A stretch of DNA of 64,000 bases from an uncultured Neomegalonema sp. (GCA_937990185.1 CALKBI010000013.1:40659-104658); one strand, 5' to 3'; counted from the stretch's first letter, positions 18,471-27,540 are shown. Program-made: numbers and translations. Notes: a model not told the origin generated them from the sequence alone.

Positions 18471-19123
18471 TGGATGGCGTGCATGACCTCGGCGGCAAGC
18501 AAGGCTTTGGCCGCATTGACCGTGACCACGAGGACGACCCCTATCACGGCGACCATGACGCCCGGGCCTATGGCCTCAGCGTTTCGCTACGCGCCGAGCG
18601 GCCTTATCCAATTGACTGGTTCCGCCATGTTCGCGAGTTAATCGACCCGATAGATTACCTCACGCGGCCTTATTTTGACTCATGGCTGCAAACATCGCTT
18701 GCTCTTGCGATTGATCGGGGTGTGTTGGAGTTGGCTGAGGTGACAGGGCACAAAGCTCCCGGCCCGAACACCGGTGATGCGAAACCGCTCACGCCCGAAG
18801 ATGTGCGAAAGATCGTTGTCACGCCTCCAAATTTTGAACGCCCGACGGATGTCGCCCCCGGTTTCTCAGTCGGTGGTACTGTCATCACAGCGGCGCAGGG
18901 TCACAGCGGCCACACCCGCCTGCCAGCCTATGCCCGCAATACGAAAGGCGTGATCCACGCGCATCACGGCGCGCATCCTCTCCCCGATGCGGAGGCACGC
19001 GGCGAAGACGTGATTGAGCATCTTTATACCGTCGAGTTCCGCGCGGCGGATCTATTCCCCGAAGTGACCAATAGTGACGTGATCTACCTCGATCTATGGG
19101 AGAGCTACCTTGCCGCCGCATGA
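18470..19123 (+). CDS. nthB: Nitrile hydratase beta subunit
   Basis: 217 residues. MDGVHDLGGKQGFGRID is the conserved N-terminus of the beta chain, and the C-terminal SH3-like barrel (FSVGGTVIT, HTRLPAYARNTKGVI, VEFRAADLFPEV, DLWESYL) is complete. The beta chain supplies the arginines that hold the oxidised cysteines of the alpha chain. The ATG at 18470 overlaps the alpha stop; an upstream in-frame extension to 18323 lies inside alpha and is ignored. Its last 14 bp overlap the accessory gene. Confidence 0.95.
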   Translation: MDGVHDLGGKQGFGRIDRDHEDDPYHGDHDARAYGLSVSLRAERPYPIDWFRHVRELIDPIDYLTRPYFDSWLQTSLALAIDRGVLELAEVTGHKAPGPNTGDAKPLTPEDVRKIVVTPPNFERPTDVAPGFSVGGTVITAAQGHSGHTRLPAYARNTKGVIHAHHGAHPLPDAEARGEDVIEHLYTVEFRAADLFPEVTNSDVIYLDLWESYLAAA

Positions 19124-19460
19124 CTCTCTTGAACCGTTAGTCCGGCGCGATAACGATCCGGTTTTCGATGAGGCGTGGCAGGCGCAAGTCCTCGGGCTGG
19201 CAGATTGTCTCGTGCGTGAAGGCGTCTTCACGGCAAGCGATTGGGCGGAAACCCTTGGCGTCACTGTCCGCGAACAAGAAGACACCACCGAAGGATATTA
19301 CCGCGCCGTGCTCTCCGCCTTGGAGCGCTTGCTCGATCAAGGTGCTGTGCCGGGTGTTGAGATAGAGGCACGCCGCGACGCATGGGCGCGGGCATACGAG
19401 GCGACGCCGCACGGCGAGCCGGTAGAATTACAAGCGGGCGCATTGGAGAACGCAAAGTGA
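19110..19460 (+). CDS. Nitrile hydratase accessory/activator protein
   Basis: 116 residues from a TTG start 14 bp inside the end of the beta gene, with GGGAGAG upstream. The sequence VFDEAWQAQVLGLADCLVRE, FTASDWAETLG, YYRAVLSALERLL and the HGEPVEL tail resemble the NHase accessory family (p14K/NhlE type), itself related to the beta-subunit N-terminal part. In cobalt enzymes such proteins carry an alpha subunit and allow swapping of the cofactor-loaded chain. Its place directly after alpha-beta supports the call. Confidence 0.88.
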   Translation: MPPHDSLEPLVRRDNDPVFDEAWQAQVLGLADCLVREGVFTASDWAETLGVTVREQEDTTEGYYRAVLSALERLLDQGAVPGVEIEARRDAWARAYEATPHGEPVELQAGALENAK

Positions 19461-19837
19461 GTTACGACGATCAAAATATCTTCGCAAAAATTCTACGCGG
19501 AGAAATCCCGAACGACACCGTCTACGAAGACGACCACGTTCTCGCGTTCCGCGATATTCAACCGCAAGCCCCGACCCACGTTCTGGTCATTCCAAAAGGC
19601 GCTTATGTCTCGTTTGATGATTTCGCTGAGAACGGCTCCGACGAAGAATTCGCGGCCTATGTCCGTGCCATCGGCAAAGTCGCGCGGCAAGAGCGGGTTG
19701 CGCCTGTTGCGGGCGGCAACGGTTTTCGCATGATTTCGAATGCTGGCGAAGATGGTGTGCAGGAAGTCCCGCACTTACACATGCATATCCTCGGCGGTCG
19801 TCGTATTGGCCGCATGATCCAACCCCCGAGAGAGTAA
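19457..19837 (+). CDS. HIT family nucleotide-binding hydrolase (HINT-like)
   Basis: 126 residues from a GTG whose first bases overlap the previous stop (GTGA), with GGAGAA 9 nt upstream. The histidine triad HLHMHILGGR is present near residue 109, along with IFAKILRGEIPNDTVYEDD and the C-terminal GRMIQPP. HINT proteins hydrolyse AMP-linked substrates. It is in the nitrile hydratase transcript and 2 bp before a VOC gene; whether it serves nitrile metabolism or is simply cotranscribed is unknown. Confidence 0.92.
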   Translation: MSYDDQNIFAKILRGEIPNDTVYEDDHVLAFRDIQPQAPTHVLVIPKGAYVSFDDFAENGSDEEFAAYVRAIGKVARQERVAPVAGGNGFRMISNAGEDGVQEVPHLHMHILGGRRIGRMIQPPRE

Positions 19838-19839
19838 GC

Positions 19840-20256
19840 ATGGCTTGGTCAATTCATCATGTAAATCTGCAAGCGCGTGATGTGCGAAAAACAGCGGCGT
19901 TCTATGCGGCCATCATGGGCATGGAAGAAAAAGCGTGGGAGTTCCCTCAAGCGCGCGGGTATATTCCCGGCGACCCGGACAAACTCGCATTGTTAGCCGA
20001 TGGGCGCGACAGCCATAGCGGGCTGCATCTGATTGCCCCGGACGAAGACTTTGCCCGCAAGAACGGCCTAAGCCATAACCCCTCGGTTGGCGGTCATGTC
20101 GCCTTTGAAGTGGATGACCTCGACGCTGTGATGACGCGCCTAACCGCTGCCGGCATCCGCTATTCGGACGCCGGTACATTCGCGATACCGGGTATGCGCC
20201 ATATCTATGTCGAAGACCCCGAGGGCAATTTGATCGAGATCAACGCGCGGGTATAA
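19840..20256 (+). CDS. VOC family (glyoxalase/bleomycin resistance-like) protein
   Basis: 138 residues with two beta-alpha-beta-beta-beta modules: IHHVNLQARDVRKTAAFYAAIMGM at the start, GLHLIAPDEDFA, VGGHVAFEVDDLDAVMTRLTAAGI and HIYVEDPEGNLIEINARV at the end. His and Glu positions fit a metal site like that of glyoxalase I or fosfomycin-resistance proteins, but the substrate is open. It begins 2 bp after the HIT stop and ends the nitrile hydratase operon, 5 bp from the convergent MarR gene. Confidence 0.88.
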   Translation: MAWSIHHVNLQARDVRKTAAFYAAIMGMEEKAWEFPQARGYIPGDPDKLALLADGRDSHSGLHLIAPDEDFARKNGLSHNPSVGGHVAFEVDDLDAVMTRLTAAGIRYSDAGTFAIPGMRHIYVEDPEGNLIEINARV

Positions 20257-20261
20257 TCTGC

Positions 20262-20771
20262 TTAATAGATATGCCGGATATTATCCGTCCAAAATCGCTC
20301 AAGCGTATGCATAGAGCGTTCTAATTGCTCTAAATCGTCCATGCTCATAAGATCATTGTCAGCGATTGTATTCACATGACGCTGCCAAAGATCGGCAACG
20401 ATCTGACGTATCTTGCGGCCTTCATCCGTCAATTTAAGGCGCACAGCGCGGCGGTCGACAGAGCAACGTTCGCTTTCGATATAACCACTCTCAATGAGTT
20501 TCTTCAGATTATAAGAAACGTTCGACCCTTGATAATATCCGCGAGATTTCAACTCGCCTGCGGTGACCTCTTTGTCGCCGACGTTGAACAACAACAGGGC
20601 TTGAACGCTTGTAATGTCCAGAATGCGAAGCCGCTCGAATTCGTCCTTAACAACATCCAAAAGCAACCTGTGCAGCCGCTCAATATATGAAAGCGTCAGC
20701 AGATATTTCTGTAACAGGCTTTGGGGAGCAATCTCGCCATTGCTGATTTTTTCTTCGGTTATGGTGTTCAT
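20262..20771 (-). CDS. MarR family transcriptional regulator, LdtR-like
   Basis: 169 residues. A helical dimerisation part (LLQKYLLTLSYIERLHRLLLDVVKDEF) precedes a winged helix with DITSVQALLLFNVGDKEVTAGELKSRGYYQGSNVSYNLKKLIESGYI and the wing SVDRRAVRLKLTDEGR. The YYQGSNVSYNLKKL recognition helix is that of the LdtR group in Rhizobiales-like bacteria, where the regulator controls an L,D-transpeptidase and stress genes. Two inverted repeats in its upstream region (20901-20932) may be autoregulatory operators. It is convergent with the nitrile hydratase operon. Confidence 0.88.
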   Translation of the reverse strand: MNTITEEKISNGEIAPQSLLQKYLLTLSYIERLHRLLLDVVKDEFERLRILDITSVQALLLFNVGDKEVTAGELKSRGYYQGSNVSYNLKKLIESGYIESERCSVDRRAVRLKLTDEGRKIRQIVADLWQRHVNTIADNDLMSMDDLEQLERSMHTLERFWTDNIRHIY

Positions 20772-21100
20772 TGCGTCACCTCTTGAATGAGGCGCAGCGC
20801 GCTGGAAAGGGGTCGTATCATCTGCTCAGTCCTTATTGATTGCTTGATCTCCTCCCTTCTTCTCAAGCAACGAGCCAACATCGATTGCAATATGTGGGTG
20901 TATTTTAAAATATTGAAGTAATTGATTTACTTGGAATTTCAGAGAGTCTTTAATCAAACCTCTACAGCTCGAAACCTCTGTGAAAAATTGCAAAACGCAA
21001 AAGACTTGGCAATCTGACAATCAGAAAACAAATTGCAGTGTACAAATTTCAGATATGCAAAGCGGACGAATAATGGGAGCGGCTTTATCCGCTCTCGCCG
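20772..21100. other. 329-bp AT-rich intergenic region upstream of the MarR-like gene
   Basis: This region is between trmFO and the MarR regulator, both on the minus strand. It contains TATTTTAAAATA (a perfect palindrome, 20901-20912) and AAGTAA-TTGAT-TTACTT (20916-20932), given separately. A weak GAGCGG/CCGCTC hairpin lies just after the trmFO stop (about 21074-21096) without a T run. I see no gene with a usable ribosome site. Confidence 0.5.
20901..20932. promoter_or_regulatory. Paired inverted repeats, candidate MarR-type operator
   Basis: Two adjacent dyads: the 12-bp palindrome TATTTTAAAATA and, 3 bp on, AAGTAA-N5-TTACTT. They are about 130-170 bp upstream of the MarR-like start. MarR regulators commonly bind such short AT-rich palindromes near their own promoter. 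Assignment is by position only. Confidence 0.35.
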
Positions 21101-22447
21101 TCAAGCAATCCAAGCATCCCACGAGATTTTAGCCCGCTCGGTGTAAGCCCGCGCCCGCTCGCGTTTTCCTTTACGCCCCTTGCGGATTTCTTCCGTCAGA
21201 GGCGGGAACAACCCGAAGTTCGCATTCATCGGCTGGAACAAAGCCGCTTCCGCGCCTTTGGTGATGTGGTTGAGCAATGCGCCGTGCGATGTGTCACGCG
21301 GCGGCGGAGTCGTGGTTTCCCCTTTGGCATCAGCGGCGGCAAACCGCCCCGCCAGCAATCCCATCGCAGCAGATTCCACATATCCCTCAACGCCGGTAAT
21401 CTGACCGGCAAACCGCAAGCGCGGATCGGCTTTTAATCGCATGGTTTCGTCAAGCAATGTCGGGCTGTTGAGAAAAGTATTGCGGTGTATCCCGCCAAGG
21501 CGTGCAAATTCCGCATTCTCTAGTCCGGGTATTGTCCGCAACACCTCGACCTGCGCGCCGTGCTTCATCTTGGTTTGAAAACCGACCAGATTGAGCAACG
21601 TGCCCAAAGCATTCTCTTGGCGGAGCTGCACAATCGCATGGGCTTTGACCGTTGGGTTATGTGGATTGGTCAAGCCGACGGGCTTCATCGGTCCCCAGCG
21701 CAGAGTCTCACGCCCGCGTTCTGCCATCACTTCAATCGGCAGACAGCCTTCAAAATAGGGCGTGTCTTTTTCCCAGTCTTTAAATTCCGTTTTCGGGGCT
21801 TCGATGAGTGCAGTGATAAACGCCTCATACTGCTCCTCATCCATCGGACAGTTGAGATAGGCTTTCTGCTCGGCTTCGGTTTCGCCCTTGTCATAGCGCG
21901 ATTGAAACCATGCTTTGCTGAGATCGACACTTTCGGCATGAATAATCGGGGCAATTGCATCGAAAAATGCGAGGCTTTCCGTGCCGGTCAATTCGCCTAT
22001 GGCTTTCGCCAGCGGTTCCGACGTTAACGGCCCCGTCGCGACGATCACGTTGCTCCACTCAGCGGGAGGCAGGCCGGTGATTTCTTCACGTTCGATGGTG
22101 ACAAGAGGGTCGGCTTCCAACGTTTCGGTAACTGCTGCTGAAAAGGCATCGCGATCCAATGCCAGTGCGCCGCCTGCGGGCAGGGCGGTTTTATCCGCCA
22201 TTCCGATGATCAATGATCCGGCGCGGCGCATCTCTTCATGCAGCAACCCGACCGCATTTGTTTCATGATCATCCGAGCGGAACGAGTTCGAGCAAACCAG
22301 CTCGGCAAGGCCATCGGTTTGGTGCGCGTGAGTCTCGCGAACGGGCCGCATTTCGTGAAGCACAACAGGAATGCCAGCGCGCGAAACCTGCCAAGCCGCT
22401 TCGCAACCGGCCATCCCGCCGCCGATAATATGGATTGGATTTGTCAT
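21101..22447 (-). CDS. trmFO: Methylenetetrahydrofolate-tRNA-(uracil-5-)-methyltransferase TrmFO
   Basis: 448 residues. [21 protein letters not shown] is the FAD-binding motif; [30 protein letters not shown] is the TrmFO/Gid signature with the Cys of [16 protein letters not shown] and [14 protein letters not shown] follow, and ALLNHITKG with FGLFPPL close the protein. The enzyme makes 5-methyluridine at position 54 of tRNA using methylene-THF and FAD. This folate-dependent form is common in alphaproteobacteria and Gram-positives. It stands alone, downstream of a TRAP transporter cluster and its terminator. Confidence 0.97.
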   Translation of the reverse strand: MTNPIHIIGGGMAGCEAAWQVSRAGIPVVLHEMRPVRETHAHQTDGLAELVCSNSFRSDDHETNAVGLLHEEMRRAGSLIIGMADKTALPAGGALALDRDAFSAAVTETLEADPLVTIEREEITGLPPAEWSNVIVATGPLTSEPLAKAIGELTGTESLAFFDAIAPIIHAESVDLSKAWFQSRYDKGETEAEQKAYLNCPMDEEQYEAFITALIEAPKTEFKDWEKDTPYFEGCLPIEVMAERGRETLRWGPMKPVGLTNPHNPTVKAHAIVQLRQENALGTLLNLVGFQTKMKHGAQVEVLRTIPGLENAEFARLGGIHRNTFLNSPTLLDETMRLKADPRLRFAGQITGVEGYVESAAMGLLAGRFAAADAKGETTTPPPRDTSHGALLNHITKGAEAALFQPMNANFGLFPPLTEEIRKGRKGKRERARAYTERAKISWDAWIA

Positions 22448-22512
22448 GCCGGATCGTTACTGCAAAATCGACGTTTGATCACGACTTTCTTTATATTTCA
22501 CGTTGAGGCCGA

Positions 22513-22550
22513 AATGTCCTTACCCCGTCGTTTGATAGGGTAAGGACAAA
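22513..22550 (-). terminator. Hairpin terminator after the TRAP transporter genes
   Basis: A perfect 11-bp inverted repeat, TGTCCTTACCC and GGGTAAGGACA, with a 12-nt loop lies 14 bp past the stop of the large permease. On the minus strand it is followed by only a short T tract (ATTTC), so termination is likely but not certain. Confidence 0.6.
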
Positions 22551-22561
22551 TTTCCCTGCAC

Positions 22562-25213
22562 CTAGAAGTTCAGCGAAATATCCCTATGGCCTGAGCTGCA
22601 CGCGGCAACATAAAGCGCCTGTTCGCGTGGGAGCCTTGGCTGTTTACGCAGGCCAATGGTATCTTTGATTGCCTCGCGATAGGTGATCAATTCCGGCAAC
22701 AGCTCTGCCTTAGCCTTTGTCCGCCATTCTAGGTCTTCCTCATAGGCACTCGTTGCTTCGTCGAGGAAGCCAACGACTTTCTCAGGCTTGCCCTTTTTGC
22801 TTTTGATCTCTCGGCGGGCTTTAGCGAGCAATTTCTTAATCTCTGACGTGCCTTCGATTTCACCAACCGAGCGCTCAATACCTTTCAGAAACTCAATCGC
22901 TTCTTCTTTTTCAAGACCTTCAACCTGATCTTTGACACCGCTGAGTGTGTCGCCAAACGCGGCCAGCGCTTCTTGATCAGAGATAGTCGCAATTGCTTCG
23001 GCAACAGGTTCATAAGCCTTATCCATTGCACGGCGATATGTATTTCGCGCTTTGCTCTCGGCATCGGTTAGCTTGCTGAACGTATTGTATGTCTCATCCC
23101 ATTCCGCCGGGATAGAGGCGCGCAATTCTTCATGTTCGATCTTCAGCTCCGCCGCCCGCTCCAGAGCCTCGGTTTCGCGATCACTGCCGGTATCGGCGCG
23201 TCTAGCCCTCGTTTCAAGCTCTTCGATGATGTGATCAAGCTCGAGGATTTTGGCTTCCGTAGCGCGAACGCTGCGGTGTAGCGGACGGTAAATGTCGGCA
23301 TTATCGACCACCGCTTGTGACGTTGTGTCGATGTCATCCATCATTGCGAAAGAGTTCGACGCGCCTTCAATCCCTTCGCCCAATCCCTTGCCGAGCTTTT
23401 TCGGCAGGTAACTGATATCAATACCGGACATCCTATCGATTGCGGATTTGATTTGCGTTCCATTCTCCGCGAATTGCTCGGAGACATAATCTTCCATGCA
23501 GTATTGCAAAGCGGGGTTTAGAGGCGGCGGCGCGCTTTCCGCTGTCAGCGAAAGCCGCTTCGGTAGATAGTTCACCAGCGCCGGATAAAGTCCGACAATC
23601 CCAAGTGCGATCAGTTGCAGGCAGATGAACGCAACGACGCCTTTATAGATTTGCGTAGTTTTGACACTCGCCGGGGCAACGCCGCGCAAGTAAAAGAGCG
23701 CGAACCCAAAGGGCGGTGTCAGGAAGGATGTCTGGATATTCAGCCCGATCATGACGCCGAGCCAAACTGCCGTGATGTTTGCACTCGGGTCCGCCAACAG
23801 GATTGGCGCAACGATGGGCACGACCACAACGGCAATCTCGATAAAATCGAGGAAAAAGCCGAGGACAAAAATCACGGCCATCACAATGATAAACTTCGCC
23901 CAGAAACCACCCGGCAAAGCCTCGAGGTATTCTTTGACCAGTTCTTCACCGCCAAATGCACGGAACGCGGAGGTCAGCATTGCTGCGCCGAGCAGGATGA
24001 TAAATACCAGCGAAGTCGTTTTAGCCGTGTCGATCATCACACCGCGCAGGGTGTCCTCGATCCGATACGTCCGCCAGCCGCTCCACAAAATAGCGAGCGT
24101 CAATCCGGCCACCCCTATCAGGGCAAGCATAACACCGAATTCTTCTTCGGCGGTGTTCATGCCTTTGATGTTGGTGTCGTAATTTGAGATTGTATAAAAA
24201 ATCAGAATGAGAGAGGCGATGGCGAGCAGAGCAGGGAAGAACGCCCCGCGTGAGCCTTCTTTCAATCGATATCCGGCCATGACCATCGCACCGACTGCAC
24301 CGATTGCGCCTGCCTGATTGACGGTCGCGATACCGGCGATGATTGAGCCGAGCACCAAAACGATCAGCGCAAGCGGCGGCACAAGGATCAAAAGCACACG
24401 GCCATAAAACGCGCGGTCATAGGCGCCTTCATAGTGAACGGCTGGCGCGTAATGCGGGCGCAAAAATGCGAAGACCAAGATGAACAGCATATAAATCGCG
24501 ACGAGCAACAGCCCCGGCACGAAGGCTCCCATGAACATATCACCGGCACTAGTCGACAAGACCCCGTACTCCGTGGGCATCTGCAATTCGCCGGTGGCCG
24601 CTTTGTAGAGGTTCTTGCGCGCTGTTCCCGCTTGATCCACGGCGCTGGCGAGTTGGTCGGCAAGGATGATCAAAACAATAGAAGGCGGGATGATTTGTCC
24701 CAATGTACCTGACGCACAGATCGTCCCACTGGCGAGAGCAGGCGAGTAATTGCGTTGCAACATTGCAGGCAGAGAAATCAGACCCATCGCAACAACCGTT
24801 GCGCCGACGATCCCTGTGGTCGCCGCCAATAGTGCACCAACAAAAACCACCGAGATGCCTAGCCCGCCAGGGACCGGCCCGAACAGTTGCGCCATCGTGA
24901 CAAGCAAATCTTCGGCGATTTTTGACCGCTGAAGCATAACGCCCATGAAGATAAACAGCGGGATCGCAATCAGGGTGTCGCGCTCAACTTCCCAATAAAT
25001 CCCCCTGAAATTCGTCACACCGGCGTTCAGCCAGTTTACCGCTCCGCCTTGGGCGAAATAGGCGTCGGGATCACCGGCGAAAAAATATCCGGTTACAGCC
25101 GCGAGGCCGATGGTGATGATTGCTGATCCGGGCAGCGCAAAGGCCACAGGATAACCGGACCCCAACGCGAACGCCATGAGACCAATGAGAATGAGCAGAA
25201 AATAGAGTTCCAT
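22562..25213 (-). CDS. TRAP transporter large permease (DctM) with a long soluble C-terminal extension
   Basis: 883 residues, against roughly 430-620 for usual family members. The first ~550 residues carry many membrane helices and the DctM features RDTLIAIPLFIFMGVMLQRS, GALLAATTGIVGATVVAMGLISLP, ASGTLGQIIPPSI and GFFLDFIEIAVVVVPIVAPIL. Residues ~552-883 are hydrophilic, rich in Glu, Ala and Lys, with heptad-like helices (AKILELDHIIEELETRARR), predicting a coiled-coil tail in the cytoplasm. The large insert around residues 190-330 and the neighbouring DctP place it with mannitol/chloroaromatic-type TRAP systems. It lies 43 bp after DctQ. Confidence 0.9.
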   Translation of the reverse strand: MELYFLLILIGLMAFALGSGYPVAFALPGSAIITIGLAAVTGYFFAGDPDAYFAQGGAVNWLNAGVTNFRGIYWEVERDTLIAIPLFIFMGVMLQRSKIAEDLLVTMAQLFGPVPGGLGISVVFVGALLAATTGIVGATVVAMGLISLPAMLQRNYSPALASGTICASGTLGQIIPPSIVLIILADQLASAVDQAGTARKNLYKAATGELQMPTEYGVLSTSAGDMFMGAFVPGLLLVAIYMLFILVFAFLRPHYAPAVHYEGAYDRAFYGRVLLILVPPLALIVLVLGSIIAGIATVNQAGAIGAVGAMVMAGYRLKEGSRGAFFPALLAIASLILIFYTISNYDTNIKGMNTAEEEFGVMLALIGVAGLTLAILWSGWRTYRIEDTLRGVMIDTAKTTSLVFIILLGAAMLTSAFRAFGGEELVKEYLEALPGGFWAKFIIVMAVIFVLGFFLDFIEIAVVVVPIVAPILLADPSANITAVWLGVMIGLNIQTSFLTPPFGFALFYLRGVAPASVKTTQIYKGVVAFICLQLIALGIVGLYPALVNYLPKRLSLTAESAPPPLNPALQYCMEDYVSEQFAENGTQIKSAIDRMSGIDISYLPKKLGKGLGEGIEGASNSFAMMDDIDTTSQAVVDNADIYRPLHRSVRATEAKILELDHIIEELETRARRADTGSDRETEALERAAELKIEHEELRASIPAEWDETYNTFSKLTDAESKARNTYRRAMDKAYEPVAEAIATISDQEALAAFGDTLSGVKDQVEGLEKEEAIEFLKGIERSVGEIEGTSEIKKLLAKARREIKSKKGKPEKVVGFLDEATSAYEEDLEWRTKAKAELLPELITYREAIKDTIGLRKQPRLPREQALYVAACSSGHRDISLNF

Positions 25214-25256
25214 GAGCGCTGGATATCCGTTCTATCAGATCAGTGAATCTATCAGG

Positions 25257-26273
25257 TTAGTGAATGATGTCGCCGCCGATTTCCCGGCCACCGGGCTCCC
25301 CGCGTCTATCGGCGCGGGCATCGAAAAACTGCGCAACAAATTGCAGCATCATCGTCACGGCAAAGACGGCAAGAAAACCGGCCATGAAGTATTTTACATA
25401 CATGCCGAAGCCGGTCTGGGTCGTCTCATATACGAGGATCGGGCTGTTGATAATTGCCGCACTGCTCCACATACCGAGGATAAGAACCGTCCAGCACAGC
25501 GTCATGCCGAGCAAGGCTGCACCCCAGGAATTGACCACCGCACGCCTTTTCCGGTTGAGGGCGGCGTAGACAACATCAACGCGTACATGGCCGTCTTCAA
25601 GCAAAGTATAGGCACTGGCAAACAAGAACAGTGCCGCATACCAAAACCGCACGAGATCGCCCATAAAGGCTTGCTCATAGGAAAAGATAAAGCGTGAGAA
25701 AACGATCAGCAATTCAGCAATGACGACCAGTAAGGCCAGCCATATGAACCCAAGCGAGCGGGTGACAGCGCCGATAATGATGCCGAGGATCACCAAGGGG
25801 CAATGCACGTAAAATCCGCGATAGGCTGATTTATTCAGGCCCGACGCGACCTCCGGGCTAAAGAGGTCCGGCAACATGCCTTCGACACGAACAAAAGATA
25901 TTGCGGCATCAACGGACCCGACCAGCAGCACGACCCAAAAGGCGGCGCGCACGAGAAACCGGTTGAAATCCGTGATCATCTGCCCGTCATCCCGCAACAG
26001 ACGGCCACTGGTGCGCTTTACGTAAAGAACGGTTAGAACAATCGCCACCGCATAAAGCGCAAGTTGAATACCGGCGAGGACACCCAGCTCACCATGAGAC
26101 TCCCACCCGAAAAACGGTGCAATCCCGGGCCAGCCATACCAGAATGTCAGAATATTGTTGATTAGGAACGCCACCATCGTCGCAAGGATGCCCCAACCAA
26201 ATACGCGGGCAATCGTTCCGGGGTTGGGTGCAGTGTAGTCTTCTATATGGTTTGGATCATCGGCAAGCGCCAT
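25257..26273 (-). CDS. TRAP transporter small permease (DctQ)
   Basis: 338 residues with about seven hydrophobic segments (VFGWGILATMVAFLINNILTF, LGVLAGIQLALYAVAIVLTV, FLVRAAFWVVLLVGSVDA, GFIWLALLVVIAELLIVF, FWYAALFLFASAYTLLEDGHVRVDVVYA, SWGAALLGMTLCWTVLILG and FMAGFLAVFAVTMMLQF). The DGHVRVDVVY motif after a helix is a hallmark of DctQ. It is longer than the usual ~170-residue DctQ, as in other mannitol/chloroaromatic-type systems. The ATG at 26273 has GGGG 6-7 nt upstream; a GTG at 26285 would add four residues. Confidence 0.88.
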   Translation of the reverse strand: MALADDPNHIEDYTAPNPGTIARVFGWGILATMVAFLINNILTFWYGWPGIAPFFGWESHGELGVLAGIQLALYAVAIVLTVLYVKRTSGRLLRDDGQMITDFNRFLVRAAFWVVLLVGSVDAAISFVRVEGMLPDLFSPEVASGLNKSAYRGFYVHCPLVILGIIIGAVTRSLGFIWLALLVVIAELLIVFSRFIFSYEQAFMGDLVRFWYAALFLFASAYTLLEDGHVRVDVVYAALNRKRRAVVNSWGAALLGMTLCWTVLILGMWSSAAIINSPILVYETTQTGFGMYVKYFMAGFLAVFAVTMMLQFVAQFFDARADRRGEPGGREIGGDIIH

Positions 26274-26347
26274 GAGGTTCCCCACTCAAATTACGTGCTT
26301 CGCGTTCGCTGTAGACAATGCGGAGCACTTGGCGTTCGTCAAGTAAC

Positions 26348-26373
26348 GAAAAGGCGGGACTGTTGCCCCGCCT
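26348..26373 (-). terminator. Intercistronic hairpin between dctP and dctQ
   Basis: On the minus strand AGGCGGGG-loop-CCCGCCTTTT forms a stable stem followed by four T. Its place between the binding-protein gene and the permease genes suggests partial termination or mRNA protection, giving more binding protein than permease. Confidence 0.65.
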
Positions 26374-26401
26374 CTCGCGATTTCAGTGAATGGATAAGCG
26401 A

Positions 26402-27490
26402 TTACTCGCCGATGCCAACCACGCGGTTACGCTTGATCGAATAACCAACGTCAGCAATCGCCATGTATCCGCCGATTTCCTGACGTGCAGCGGCAAAGCT
26501 GTCATGGACTTTAGCGGCCAGATCGCTGTGCTCGCGTGTTTCGTCGAACACTTCCACGGCTGCTTCGCCCATCGCGTCGTAAACGTCGTCGTTGAACTCG
26601 CGCAGTTCGACGCCTTCTTCGGTGAGGAGTCTGTTCAGATACTCACCGTTGTTAGCGTTGGTCTCAGCCATCTGACGCGCGTTTTCTTCGTTAGAAGCGG
26701 CCTCGATGATGGCTTGATGGGTTTTTGAAAGTTTGCCCCACCATGACGCATTCAAACCAAATGCAAGCTGCGAACCTGGCTCGTGCATACCGGGCCAGTA
26801 GTAGAACTTCGCTGCTTTGTGGAAGTTCATAAAGTAATCGTTATACGGGCCAACCCACTCCGTTGCGTCAACTGCACCGGAAACAAGGTTTTCATAGATT
26901 TGGCCGCCCGGCAGAGACACCGGCGAAGCGCCGAGTTTCGCAAGAACGTCACCACCAAGACCCGGAATACGCATTTTCAGGCCGTCAAAATCGTCTGGGC
27001 TTTCGATTTCTTTGTTGAACCAACCGCCCATCTGAACGCCCGTGTTACCGCAGGCAAAGTTCTTGAGGCCAAAGCCGTCTGCAACTTCATCCCAAAGCTC
27101 TTGGCCGCCGCCAAACTTAATCCACGCATCCATTTCAGCGTAGGTCAGTCCGAATGGAACGGCTGTGAAATACGCCCATGCAGGGTGCTTGCCTTTCCAG
27201 TAGTAATCCGCAGCGATGTAGGCTTGCGAGTTACCGCCAGCCACTTCATCAAAGGAATCGAATGCGCCGACTTTTTCGCCAGCGGCAAAGTAGTTCACTT
27301 TGATTTCACCGTCGGTCAGTTCTTCAATGCGCGCCGCAAGACGCTGCGCACTGACACCCAAACCGGGAAAGTCGCGCGGCCAAGTCGAAACAATATCCAT
27401 TTCGGTTTTCGCTTGTGCGTGCGCTGGCGCTGCCAAAGGTACAGCTGCACCTGCAACTGCTGCACCGCGTATAAAGTCGCGACGTTTCAT
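26402..27490 (-). CDS. TRAP transporter substrate-binding protein (DctP), Tat-exported
   Basis: 362 residues. The N-terminus MKRRDFIRGAAVAGAAVPLA has a Tat-like RRDF motif and an AHAQ cleavage site. The mature part contains WPRDFPGLGVSAQRLAARIEELT, GGWFNKEIESPDDFDGLKMRIPGLGGDVLAKLG and ATEWVGPYND, the DctP pattern with the conserved Arg that binds a substrate carboxylate. The likely ligand is an organic acid. It heads the minus-strand dctP-dctQ-dctM operon; inverted repeats upstream (27541-27614) may be regulatory. Confidence 0.92.
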   Translation of the reverse strand: MKRRDFIRGAAVAGAAVPLAAPAHAQAKTEMDIVSTWPRDFPGLGVSAQRLAARIEELTDGEIKVNYFAAGEKVGAFDSFDEVAGGNSQAYIAADYYWKGKHPAWAYFTAVPFGLTYAEMDAWIKFGGGQELWDEVADGFGLKNFACGNTGVQMGGWFNKEIESPDDFDGLKMRIPGLGGDVLAKLGASPVSLPGGQIYENLVSGAVDATEWVGPYNDYFMNFHKAAKFYYWPGMHEPGSQLAFGLNASWWGKLSKTHQAIIEAASNEENARQMAETNANNGEYLNRLLTEEGVELREFNDDVYDAMGEAAVEVFDETREHSDLAAKVHDSFAAARQEIGGYMAIADVGYSIKRNRVVGIGE

Positions 27491-27540
27491 GTAGTTCTCC
27501 CTGAATTATAGCGCTGTTACGCCTATCGGCATCCCTAGGA

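Noticed and set aside
20826..21020. 64-residue frame on the minus strand upstream of the MarR gene
   Set aside because: No ribosome site, unusual composition and no family pattern; the interval looks regulatory.
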